12,696 bases of DNA. It comes from Balneolales bacterium (GTDB taxonomy: Bacteria > Bacteroidota > Rhodothermia > Balneolales > Natronogracilivirgulaceae). Of this stretch, positions 6,824 to 12,696 are shown piece after piece. The DNA lies in the NCBI GenBank assembly GCA_007120555.1, contig SKNL01000205.1, positions 1 through 12,696 on the forward strand, read 5' to 3'. The position numbers were made by a program, and so were the translations under genes. The notes beneath the pieces were generated by a model, which was not told the origin of the DNA, made no database searches, and saw only the letters and a list, made by a program, of their open reading frames with translations. The stretch's first letter is position 1, and every line of letters starts with the position of its first letter.

Positions 6824-7681
6824 TCAGTAGACTGATAACAGTGTGGCCGGGAATGCCCGTTCAAGCGGGAAGCCGTACGTTTTTTCCTCGGAAGAGAGTC
6901 CCATTTTATCCAGGGAGTCCATCACGATGATCTCCGAGGCATCATCCCAGTATGCCTGGAGTTCTTCGGTGACACGGCCGGCCTCACCGCCATAGACAAG
7001 GATCTGTTCATGCATGCCATGCATCCAGTGAAGGTGGGATGCTTGCTGGAGCCAGAGGTAGGGCAGGTCAGATATGTCGTCGAAGGTGATATAGGTGGCA
7101 GCCCGCAGTTTGCCCAGCAGGAATGATGTGATGCCCAAAACACCTTTATCGCAGGAAACAGTCATGAATGAGCCATGGAAATGACTTATTCTCATCCACT
7201 TTTCACCAATCTGAAAATCAGAATAAAGGTTGCCGTTAACGGGGCCGTTGAGGAGGAAGGAAAACGATTCCAGATGCTGCTTTCTGCGGACTTTGAGCAA
7301 CTTGAAATCACGGTTGCTTATCGTGTGCCAGTCCGGCGCGATGCGGCTCATTTCCGTTCCCTGCATGAGAATGTTGAGATGCGCCTGCCGCTCATCCTCC
7401 TGATCGAAGACCGACTTGGGCACTATGCTCCAGCATTCGAGCTGCGGCGGATACAATACGCTTATTTCGGACGCATCCTCCTCGCGTATCAGATTTCCAA
7501 TGGCATTGCAAAGACCCGGAAAGGTGTCCGGGTCGCGCCGGGTGAGGGAGTCAATCAGGTCAAAATTGAAATCAATCTGCCCGATCCGCTCCAAGTAGGC
7601 CGGTTTCGCCAAAGCAGATACAGCATAGCAGAGCTTGTTGGCTTCGAAGGCAACTCCAAGTCGCGCATCCGGTTCCGGCAT
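6824..7681 (-). CDS. DUF3822-like protein of unknown function
   Basis: The 285-residue protein has no signal peptide and no membrane segment, so it is likely cytoplasmic. I assign it tentatively to DUF3822 from the overall pattern: an early strand-rich segment (RLGVAFEANKLCYAV), the central ECWSIVPKSVFDQED segment, a VRRKQHLESFSF-like stretch, and a C-terminal LQAYWDDASEIIVMD, together with its place just upstream of rsmD, where Bacteroidota often carry such a gene. DUF3822 proteins have been likened to actin/PilM-like folds; I cannot see the ATP-binding motif here. It lies 10 bp after the membrane protein gene and 3 bp before rsmD, so the three are probably co-transcribed. No clear ribosome binding site precedes ATG 7681. 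Confidence 0.7.
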   Translation of the reverse strand: MPEPDARLGVAFEANKLCYAVSALAKPAYLERIGQIDFNFDLIDSLTRRDPDTFPGLCNAIGNLIREEDASEISVLYPPQLECWSIVPKSVFDQEDERQAHLNILMQGTEMSRIAPDWHTISNRDFKLLKVRRKQHLESFSFLLNGPVNGNLYSDFQIGEKWMRISHFHGSFMTVSCDKGVLGITSFLLGKLRAATYITFDDISDLPYLWLQQASHLHWMHGMHEQILVYGGEAGRVTEELQAYWDDASEIIVMDSLDKMGLSSEEKTYGFPLERAFPATLLSVY

Positions 7682-7691
7682 GGCATTCGGA

Positions 7692-8156
7692 TTAGTTCCA
7701 GTTGGTGGCGTTCAGCAGGGTGGTGCGCTCCAGGGAACCGATGGCATCGTCGGTATCGGGATCTTCCAGCAGATAGATGTTTGGCCGCAGCGTATCGTTC
7801 AGGGCGTACTGGAAACGGTTGCCGGTTCTGGGGGAATAGATCAGCGAGTCGGGATTGTACTGGTAGGGAGGACGAAATGCGAAAAGGGAATCCCCTTTTT
7901 CAACCATGTTTTCGTCGGTTTTAAGCCATTCAACCAGATCGTCAAGGGTTTGCGGGAAGTGATTGTTCCTGCGCTGATGCTCAACAAGGGCATCGCGTGT
8001 GACGGTGAGGCGGTGCCGGACTTGTTCGGTTACTTCCCGTTGCTCCTCAATTTGTTTGTACGGTGATGTGATGGAATCATAAAGCAACCAGGCGAGGACA
8101 ATAATGACGACGGATAGTACGGCGCTGATGATTCGGTTCCGATTATCTATATTCAT
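7692..8156 (-). CDS. Single-pass membrane protein of unknown function, pilin-like soluble part
   Basis: I do not recognise this 154-residue protein. Residues 8-26 form one transmembrane helix preceded by a positively charged N-terminus (NRNR), so the C-terminal part is probably on the outer face of the inner membrane. Residues 33-62 are a charged, likely coiled-coil helix leading into RRNNHFPQTLDDLVEWLK, which resembles the helix-to-loop segment of type II secretion pseudopilins, but the prepilin cleavage motif GFTLxE is absent. The rest is Tyr-, Asp- and Pro-rich and probably strand-forming. It is the first gene of the minus-strand run, 10 bp upstream of the DUF3822-like gene. The real reading frame is supported by the helix, the spacing and coding-like composition. 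Confidence 0.75.
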   Translation of the reverse strand: MNIDNRNRIISAVLSVVIIVLAWLLYDSITSPYKQIEEQREVTEQVRHRLTVTRDALVEHQRRNNHFPQTLDDLVEWLKTDENMVEKGDSLFAFRPPYQYNPDSLIYSPRTGNRFQYALNDTLRPNIYLLEDPDTDDAIGSLERTTLLNATNWN

Positions 8157-8374
8157 TTTTCTTAGTGCTGAAATGTTTATTGAATCTGTTCAGGGCACAC
8201 GCTTATTGAAGGCATACGTTTGATTCCGAAAATACATCCGGCAGTGAAGATATGCAACAAATCATTGTGTTCCCGATAGAAACGATACAGAAGCAGATGT
8301 ATTTTGAAATATCGCGGCGCTCGTGCGGAAGCTTTCTATTGAAAATGCATTTCTGTTGATTGTTTTGTAGCTTT
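8157..8374. promoter_or_regulatory. Divergent intergenic region, presumed promoters for both gene runs
   Basis: This is the only head-to-head junction in the window, between the minus-strand run ending at 8156 and the plus-strand peptidase gene, so promoters in both directions are expected. I see TTATTGAA twice (8179-8186 and 8206-8213), and a perfect 10-bp palindrome AAATGCATTT at 8343-8352, about 22 bp before the peptidase start. No convincing -33/-7 or -35/-10 pair was found. An open frame crossing here is not supported as a gene. Confidence 0.45.
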
Positions 8375-9238
8375 ATGCCTATGGAAAAATTGATTTCACT
8401 GATCCGAGACATAGCCAGGGTCCCCTCCTTTTCCTCTTATGAGGAGCGTATCCATGACCTGATTTTCCGCACCATGGAATCCGTTCCCGGAGCGAATGGA
8501 GAATGTGTTCCTGACAACAACCTTGTTTTTCAGGTCCCCGGGGATGACAACCGGCCGCCGGTTGCACTTACGGCTCACCTTGACAAGATCAATCATTTTG
8601 GCACTTCTCCACCGGAAGCACTGCCATTCGAGCAGGACGAAGAGCGGCTCACAGGGCAGTTGGACAATGCCGTTGGACTGGCTCTTTGCATCTCCCTTGC
8701 ACGGCTCAGCTCCGAGCGGTCATTCCCTCCACTCATGCTGCTTTTTTCGGAGATGGAAGAGAGTTTCGGCCTTAAGAATCATCCGCACCTGCTCAAGAAC
8801 CAGGGCAAGGGGCTTTATCACGGCATGGGAGCCGAACGTATCTCGCGGTTTCTGCTCCGGGAACATCTGGTGCCATCTGCGGTGATCACGCTGGATACCA
8901 CACCTCTGTTCAAGGGGGAGCCGGGAGTGGCACTCTACAGCGGGCACTGGGAGTTCACCGGCCAGCAGCCGGCAGACAGGGAGCGTGAAGGCACCGAGCG
9001 GGTCCGTGATCAGTTTCTGTCCATTGATCCCGACCTGTACCTGTCCAACAACACGAATGATTATCTGCACTACGGAGAGGAGCTGAACAGGGACGGGCAA
9101 AGAGGTATTCCTTCGCTGGCCCTGGAGCCGGCCATATTCCCCTATCACCAGAGAAATGAGTCGGTGTATCTGAAGGATATTGCCCGTGTATACGACATTA
9201 TGGTCCGGTGGCTTGAGCAGACCTCTCAAGGTATTTGA
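8375..9238 (+). CDS. Zinc metallopeptidase, M42/M20/M28-like (MH clan)
   Basis: The protein is likely a cytoplasmic co-catalytic metallo-aminopeptidase or related hydrolase. The metal-ligand order of the MH clan is complete: H68 and D70 in LTAHLDKI, D97 in GQLDNAVG, the catalytic pair E128/E129 in SEMEESFGLK, D174 in VITLDTT, and H258 in PYHQRNESVYLKDI. The last segment and EES-FGLK resemble M42 aminopeptidases most. Its 287 residues are short for M42 or M20 (usually 340-400), so the lid or dimerisation domain between 130 and 170 is probably reduced. The start is uncertain: ATG 8375 (MPMEKL) and ATG 8381 (MEKL) are both possible, neither has a clear ribosome binding site; a TTG at 8360 is less likely. 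It opens the plus-strand run. Substrate unknown. Confidence 0.8.
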   Translation: MPMEKLISLIRDIARVPSFSSYEERIHDLIFRTMESVPGANGECVPDNNLVFQVPGDDNRPPVALTAHLDKINHFGTSPPEALPFEQDEERLTGQLDNAVGLALCISLARLSSERSFPPLMLLFSEMEESFGLKNHPHLLKNQGKGLYHGMGAERISRFLLREHLVPSAVITLDTTPLFKGEPGVALYSGHWEFTGQQPADREREGTERVRDQFLSIDPDLYLSNNTNDYLHYGEELNRDGQRGIPSLALEPAIFPYHQRNESVYLKDIARVYDIMVRWLEQTSQGI

Positions 9239-9264
9239 TCTGATATTTTCGTATTTTACAGCAT

Positions 9265-9270
9265 TATAAT
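9265..9270 (+). promoter_or_regulatory. TATAAT hexamer, possible -10 element before the 118-residue gene
   Basis: A perfect TATAAT lies 32 bp before ATG 9302 in a 63-bp gap. No good TTGACA-like element stands 16-18 bp upstream, and this group usually uses TAnnTTTG instead, so support is weak. Confidence 0.2.
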
Positions 9271-9301
9271 GATTCAACGATAAACCCAGGTTTCAATCCC
9301 C

Positions 9302-9658
9302 ATGCTTTACCAGGAAAAATTTTATTATCTCTGTCATGTGCCATTGAGTGCCGAAAGTCCAAAAGATGTCCAAATCGTGCAGAAAGCGGCGGACTCGACA
9401 GAATTCTCGCAGCTCTTCGAAAAGTACGAACAGCTTCGCTCGCACGCCTTTAATGAGGACGGACTTTACAGTGTGATCCGCGCCGATGACATCTACATCC
9501 TTATCCGGACCGGAACGCCGGAGGATGCCCGTGAGGAGGCTTTTGAAGAGGCGCGGGCCGGACTTATCACCAATCTTGAGCATCGGGTGATGCAGGGCAA
9601 GGACAAAAACGCCGTTGAGATTCTGAGAAATGTCCATAATGTGGAAATGAGTATCTGA
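9302..9658 (+). CDS. Hypothetical protein, 118 residues
   Basis: I do not recognise this protein. It is soluble, has no signal peptide or membrane helix, and is rich in Glu, Asp and Ala. It begins with an aromatic strand-like segment (YQEKFYYLCHVPL), has a central DGLYSVIRADDIYILIRTG that looks like two strands, and ends in a long charged helix (about 74-100, PEDAREEAFEEARAGL). The alternating strand and helix pattern suggests a small alpha/beta domain. Its stop is 5 bp before the start of the TPR gene, so the two are probably translated together. No strong ribosome binding site precedes ATG 9302. Coding is supported by the tight linkage and codon-like composition, and the antisense frames are less plausible. 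Confidence 0.7.
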   Translation: MLYQEKFYYLCHVPLSAESPKDVQIVQKAADSTEFSQLFEKYEQLRSHAFNEDGLYSVIRADDIYILIRTGTPEDAREEAFEEARAGLITNLEHRVMQGKDKNAVEILRNVHNVEMSI

Positions 9659-9663
9659 AATCG

Positions 9664-10215
9664 ATGACCGCCGAACGGCCCGATCCGTTAAAGTCCAGGC
9701 TTCTCGCTCTTTCCGAGGAGATTGTGGACTTGTCCGACCGCCTGGAAGAAGCAGAAGCAGGAGATGATGACCGGAAGGCGCACCACTGTGTGAAGCGGCT
9801 GCGCAGCATCGGCGACGAACTGGTGGATTGCCTGGAGCAGGCTACCGGCGACGATCTGGCTTATGCACGGTTCATGATGGGGTCGGTCTGCAGCCTTCTC
9901 GGGTTTTGGGAACAGGCGGAGTCGTCCTACCGGCGAGCACTTGAAACCTGGCCAGATCATGTGGGGTTGCTGAACGAATTGTTTGACGCTCTGGTGGCGC
10001 AGCGAAAATATGCCGAAGCAGAAACGGTGATCCGGCAAAGTATCCGTCATGGCGGGGAAACGCCGCTCATACTCCGGAATCTTGCTGCTGTGCTGGTGCA
10101 CATGAAAAGGATCAATGAGGCAAGGATCGTAATGATCAACTGTACCGCCCGGTTTCCCGATGACGGTGAGAGCCGGGCTTTTTTGAAGCAGATTGACTCG
10201 CCAGTTTCAAGCTGA
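9664..10215 (+). CDS. Small TPR-repeat protein
   Basis: This 183-residue, probably cytoplasmic protein is all-helical. Residues 10-60 form charged helices (LSEEIVDLSDRLEEAEAG). From about 66 onward, TPR-like helix pairs appear: ARFMMGSVCSLLGFWEQAES followed by YRRALETWPDH (87-97), then LLNELFDALVAQRKYAEAET followed by VIRQSI, and a third LRNLAAVLVHMKRINEAR followed by FPDDGESR. Small residues and the closing Pro stand at TPR consensus positions. TPR proteins act as protein-binding scaffolds, so the partner is unknown, possibly the product of the gene just upstream (5 bp away). It ends at TGA 10213-10215, and 12 bp later a copy of the 22-bp repeat begins. Confidence 0.78.
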   Translation: MTAERPDPLKSRLLALSEEIVDLSDRLEEAEAGDDDRKAHHCVKRLRSIGDELVDCLEQATGDDLAYARFMMGSVCSLLGFWEQAESSYRRALETWPDHVGLLNELFDALVAQRKYAEAETVIRQSIRHGGETPLILRNLAAVLVHMKRINEARIVMINCTARFPDDGESRAFLKQIDSPVSS

Positions 10216-10227
10216 ATGCCGTTATCT

Positions 10228-10249
10228 TGAACCGAAGGTCACGAAGTGC
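10228..10249 (+). repeat. 22-bp dispersed repeat, copy 2 (between the TPR and pseudouridine synthase genes)
   Basis: This is the exact match to the minus-strand element at 3832-3853, core CCGAAGGTCACGAAG. Here it begins 12 bp after the TPR gene stop and ends 18 bp before the proposed start of the pseudouridine synthase. The upstream and downstream bases differ from those of copy 1, so the match ends sharply at both sides. Confidence 0.75.
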
Positions 10250-10267
10250 AATAAAAATTTTAAACAC

Positions 10268-10984
10268 GTGAAAAAAAAGAAAAGGCATGTAACGCTGAAT
10301 GCCCGCAACCGGGCCGAGGTCCTGTATGAGGACTCCCAGGTGATAGCGGTCAACAAGCCGGCCGGCATACTGACGGTACCCATTCCAGGCATGAAGTCAG
10401 CAAATATGCAGGAAGCCCTGGACCTTTATCTGGAGCCTCAGAAGCGCCGGGCTCAGACCGTGCATCGCATTGACAGATATACAAGCGGAGTGGTGCTATT
10501 TGCAAAGAGCACCCGGGCGCGGACCCGCCTGATGGAACAGTTCCGGAATCACCAGCCGGCCAGGATTTACCTTGCGCTGGTGCGCGGCGTCCCGGATCCA
10601 CCCGAGGGAGAACTTGTCCACTACATGAAACGCATCAAGGACGGGTTTCGCAATGTCATTGTTCCGGAAGAGGATCCCGACGGGACCCAGGCGCGGCTGT
10701 TGTACCGGGTTGTGGAGCCTTTTCGTGATACGTCACTGGTGGAGGTGGCCCTGGATACCGGCCTGAAAAACCAGATCCGGGTGCAACTTGCGGAAATCGG
10801 CCACCCCACTGTCGGTGACCGTCACTATGCCAGTGACGAGCAGGAAGAGAAGCTGATCGACCGGCAGGCGCTTCATGCTTCCCGGCTGGAATTTCACCAC
10901 CCGGCAACGGGGGAGATCGTTGGTTTGGAGGCGGAAATGCCCAAAGATTTTAAGCGGCTTATCACGTATTATAGAAACAGGTGA
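10268..10984 (+). CDS. RluA-family RNA pseudouridine synthase
   Basis: The enzyme would convert specific uridines in rRNA or tRNA to pseudouridine. From the GTG at 10268 it has 238 residues, as in RluA-type proteins without an S4 domain. VIAVNKPAGILTVP (25-38) and HRIDRYTSGVVLFAK (66-80) with catalytic D69 are the central motifs; the late TGLKNQIRVQLAEIGHPTVGD and LHASRLEFHHPATGE segments complete the fold. The start is uncertain: the open frame reaches back to a TTG at 10193 inside the TPR gene, but the residues before 10268 encode only the 22-bp repeat and an AT-rich leader, so I prefer the GTG, which is followed by eight A bases. The target RNA position cannot be inferred. The gene ends in a duplicated 11-mer. 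Confidence 0.9.
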   Translation: MKKKKRHVTLNARNRAEVLYEDSQVIAVNKPAGILTVPIPGMKSANMQEALDLYLEPQKRRAQTVHRIDRYTSGVVLFAKSTRARTRLMEQFRNHQPARIYLALVRGVPDPPEGELVHYMKRIKDGFRNVIVPEEDPDGTQARLLYRVVEPFRDTSLVEVALDTGLKNQIRVQLAEIGHPTVGDRHYASDEQEEKLIDRQALHASRLEFHHPATGEIVGLEAEMPKDFKRLITYYRNR

Positions 10985-10995
10985 GAAACAGGTGA
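10974..10995 (+). repeat. Exact 11-bp tandem duplication over the pseudouridine synthase stop
   Basis: GAAACAGGTGA occurs twice back to back. The TGA in the first copy (10982-10984) is the gene's stop codon, so the duplication sets or copies the C-terminal end Asn-Arg-stop. Confidence 0.7.
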
Positions 10996-11030
10996 AAAGA
11001 AGTGTCAGAACGAATTGGCCATGGTAAATG

Positions 11031-11064
11031 TTGAACGAGTGACAGCTCACAACAAGTAGGTTTC
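11031..11064 (+). promoter_or_regulatory. Weak candidate promoter for dps
   Basis: TTG at 11031-11033 and TAGGTTTC at 11057-11064 stand 23 bp apart, resembling the Bacteroidota -33 TTG and -7 TAnnTTTG elements with one mismatch and the longest allowed spacing. It would place the transcription start inside the palindrome described next. Weak on its own. Confidence 0.25.
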
Positions 11065-11087
11065 AACCTGTAATTATTAATTGAAAC
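11060..11087 (+). promoter_or_regulatory. Candidate operator before dps (PerR/Fur-like palindrome within a larger inverted repeat)
   Basis: The arms GTTTCAA (11060-11066) and TTGAAAC (11081-11087) form an inverted repeat with a 14-bp spacer. Inside it, TAATTATTA (11071-11079) is a perfect palindrome matching the core TAATNATTA of PerR boxes; the outer three bases on each side match poorly. It ends 22 bp before the dps start, a position suited to repression. Confidence 0.4.
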
Positions 11088-11109
11088 AAACAAAAAAAAG
11101 GAGACGATT

Positions 11110-11601
11110 ATGAGTACACTGCTGGATAAGTCCGAGGATATCAATATTGGCATTACCGATGAACAGCGCAAAGAAATTGCAGAAGCGCTTGGCCATCTCC
11201 TGGCCGACTCGTACATGCTCTACCTGAAAACGCACAACTATCACTGGAACGTGACCGGGATGAACTTCCAGTCCCTGCACGCCATGTTTGAGGAGCAATA
11301 TACGGAACTTGCCGAAGCAATCGACGATATTGCCGAGCAGATCCGTTCGCTGGGACATTTTGCCCCGGGGTCCTTCAAGGAGTTTTCCAAAATGACCACG
11401 ATCACGGAAGAAGAGGGGTTGCCGGATGACCGCACCATGGTAAAAAAACTGCAGGAAGCCAATGAGGCAGTTATCCGCACGGCCCGCAAGGCTTTGCCGG
11501 CTTGCGAGGAAGCGGGCGACGAGGCCACCCTTGATCTTGTGACCGAGCGCATCCGTACCCACTCGAAAGTGGCATGGATGCTGCGCAGCCATCTTCAGTG
11601 A
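11110..11601 (+). CDS. dps: Dps-family ferritin-like DNA-protection protein
   Basis: Dps assembles into 12-subunit shells that oxidise and store iron with hydrogen peroxide and can bind DNA. Its 163 residues match the family. The inter-subunit ferroxidase signature is visible: H45 in HNYHWNVTG (42-50), H57 in FQSLHAMFEEQY (53-64), and D72 with E76 in DDIAEQIRSLG (72-82). The N-terminus has few lysines, so DNA binding is not assured. A strong AAAAGGAG stands 6 bp before ATG 11110. The upstream palindrome and the downstream terminator suggest a single-gene unit regulated by iron or peroxide; the regulation is inference. Longer antisense frames across it are shadows. Confidence 0.95.
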   Translation: MSTLLDKSEDINIGITDEQRKEIAEALGHLLADSYMLYLKTHNYHWNVTGMNFQSLHAMFEEQYTELAEAIDDIAEQIRSLGHFAPGSFKEFSKMTTITEEEGLPDDRTMVKKLQEANEAVIRTARKALPACEEAGDEATLDLVTERIRTHSKVAWMLRSHLQ

Positions 11602-11665
11602 TAATCCGGAAGACGAGGAATCTGTCCATTGAAACCTTGTGTCAAAATGCGGATTAATGAAAAGG

Positions 11666-11697
11666 GGCAGGCTGACATTGTCGGTCTGTCTTTTTTT
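11666..11697 (+). terminator. Rho-independent terminator after dps
   Basis: GGCAGGCTGAC (11666-11676) pairs fully with GTCGGTCTGTC (11680-11690), including three G-T wobbles, across a 3-base loop ATT, and is followed by seven T. It lies 65 bp after the dps stop and separates dps from mscS. Confidence 0.85.
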
Positions 11698-11894
11698 GTG
11701 CCGTTTAAAAAAAACAATAGTCTGCCTGGACAAATCCCGTAAGGTGGCTTGCATTTTCTTGCAAAGCCTCTTTGTGTGGAAAGTGTCACCAGAATGAGGG
11801 AGCAGGTTTGAAAACGGTGACCCTGTTGCCCTGGCAAGTATGGCGTCACTGGATTGGAGCAGACGGAAAAACCCTTCATGTAACGGAGAATACC
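11698..11894 (+). other. Leader region of the MscS gene
   Basis: No gene is seen here. It begins AT-rich (eight A near 11706-11714) and holds a bulged hairpin, GGCTTGCA at 11746-11753 against TGCAAAGCC at 11760-11768. A promoter for mscS must lie here, since the terminator stands upstream, but no clear element pair can be named. Confidence 0.4.
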
Positions 11895-12696
11895 ATGGAA
11901 AACATTGATCAAATCATTGCCGAGGTGGTGGTGCCGTATGGTCTCAATATCTTAGGCGCTGTAGTCATACTGATCATCGGTTGGCTGATTGCCAGCTGGG
12001 CAAGCAAGCGTGTCAGAAAGGCCTGTGAAAAATCGGAACGTATCGACAAAACCCTGACACCCATTCTTTCACAGACGGTGAAAGTCCTCATTCTGATAGC
12101 CACGGTGATTGCCGTGCTCAACCGGTTCGGTGTGGAAACCACGAGCCTTGTGGCACTTTTGGGTGTGGCCGGACTTGCCGTTGGTTTGGCATTGCAAGGC
12201 ACCCTGAGCAACTTTTCTGCCGGGGTGATGCTGATGCTATTCCGCCCGTTCAATGTCGGTGATGCCGTCAATATCAGCGGAGTAATGGGCGTTGTGGATG
12301 AAATCGGCCTGTTTTCCACGCAAATGCACACGTTCGACAACATCTTCATGATCATCCCGAACAGCAATATTTGGGGTGCCAATATTTCGAACTTTTCAAC
12401 CAATCCCACACGCCGGATCGATTTGGTCTTCGGGATCAGTTACACCGATGACATCAACAAAGCCATGAAGATCATCAGGGAAGCAATGGATGCCGATGAG
12501 CGCGTGCTCAAAGAACCGGCACCGATGGTGGCTGTCGGTGAACTCGGTGACAGTTCCGTCGATATTTTTGTGCGACCCTGGGCAAAAGCATCCGATCTCT
12601 GGCCTACCCGGTTTGCACTCATCAAGGATATCAAAGAGCGCTTTGACAAGGATGGCATTTCCATTCCGTTCCCGCAGCGGGATGTGCACCTGTTCC
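11895..12696 (+). CDS. Small-conductance mechanosensitive channel, MscS family, partial (C-terminus beyond the right edge)
   Basis: MscS channels sit in the inner membrane as heptamers and open under membrane tension to release solutes on osmotic downshock. The 267 residues in the window cover nearly the whole of a typical protein (about 280-290). TM1 is about 17-35, TM2 about 61-77, and the pore helix TM3 runs from about 84 to 115 with the glycine/alanine-packed LLGVAGLAVGLALQGTLSNFSAG and the FRPF that follows. The cytoplasmic beta domain continues with VGDAVNISGVMGVV (121-134) and IIPNSNIWGANISNFS (153-168), and the last bases encode ISIPFPQRDVHLF. ATG 11895 follows GGAG by about 6 bp. Close in pattern to E. 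coli MscS; only the final residues are missing. Confidence 0.95.
   Translation, partial: MENIDQIIAEVVVPYGLNILGAVVILIIGWLIASWASKRVRKACEKSERIDKTLTPILSQTVKVLILIATVIAVLNRFGVETTSLVALLGVAGLAVGLALQGTLSNFSAGVMLMLFRPFNVGDAVNISGVMGVVDEIGLFSTQMHTFDNIFMIIPNSNIWGANISNFSTNPTRRIDLVFGISYTDDINKAMKIIREAMDADERVLKEPAPMVAVGELGDSSVDIFVRPWAKASDLWPTRFALIKDIKERFDKDGISIPFPQRDVHLF

Noticed and set aside
7175..7924. 249-residue plus-strand frame opposite the DUF3822-like and membrane protein genes
   Set aside because: It crosses two better-supported minus-strand genes and their 10-bp junction, has no ribosome binding site and no family pattern.
8203..8412. 69-residue minus-strand frame across the divergent gap
   Set aside because: It would overlap the peptidase start and is Cys/Ile-rich without any supporting signal.
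11077..11754. 225-residue minus-strand frame opposite dps
   Set aside because: It spans dps and its terminator. Dps motifs on the plus strand and a strong ribosome binding site show which strand codes.
11909..12409. 166-residue minus-strand frame opposite the MscS gene
   Set aside because: Low-complexity Thr/Ser/Ile translation antisense to clear MscS helices.

Overview
The window carries 16 protein genes and looks like ordinary chromosomal DNA from a diderm bacterium of the Bacteroidota / Rhodothermota / Balneolota group. This placement is inferred from gene content: a Bacteroidota-style LptD, a DUF3822-like gene beside rsmD and coaD, a cysteine-poor FmdB-type protein, and moderate GC with no AT-rich islands. 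No rRNA, tRNA, CRISPR array, transposase, phage gene or attachment site was found, and no new multi-gene system can be supported.

Left part, bases 1 to 8156, all on the minus strand and read from right to left. A small single-pass membrane protein, a DUF3822-like protein, rsmD (16S rRNA methylation) and coaD (coenzyme A synthesis) are tightly spaced. A 241-bp gap with a degenerate short-repeat array follows. Next come a class I aspartate-type aminotransferase, a degenerate FmdB-type protein, a YraN-family nuclease-fold protein, an FtsB/DivIC-type division protein, a ROK-family sugar kinase, and lptD (outer-membrane LPS assembly), which runs off the left edge.

Right part, from about 8375 to the end, all on the plus strand. 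It holds an M42/M20-like zinc peptidase, a 118-residue protein of unknown function, a small TPR protein, an RluA-family pseudouridine synthase, dps (ferritin-like DNA protection) with a strong ribosome binding site and a clear rho-independent terminator, and an MscS-type mechanosensitive channel that runs off the right edge. The 218-bp interval at 8157-8374 is the only divergent junction, so it should hold promoters for both halves.

Most genes are housekeeping: envelope assembly and division (lptD, ftsB-like, mscS), translation (rsmD, pseudouridine synthase), metabolism (coaD, aminotransferase, sugar kinase) and stress (dps). The observations most worth a second look are a 22-bp repeat shared by two distant intergenic sites, the six-unit array at the coaD 3' end, loss of metal-binding cysteines in both the FmdB-type and ROK proteins, a PerR/Fur-like palindrome before dps, and the uncharacterised pair upstream of rsmD.
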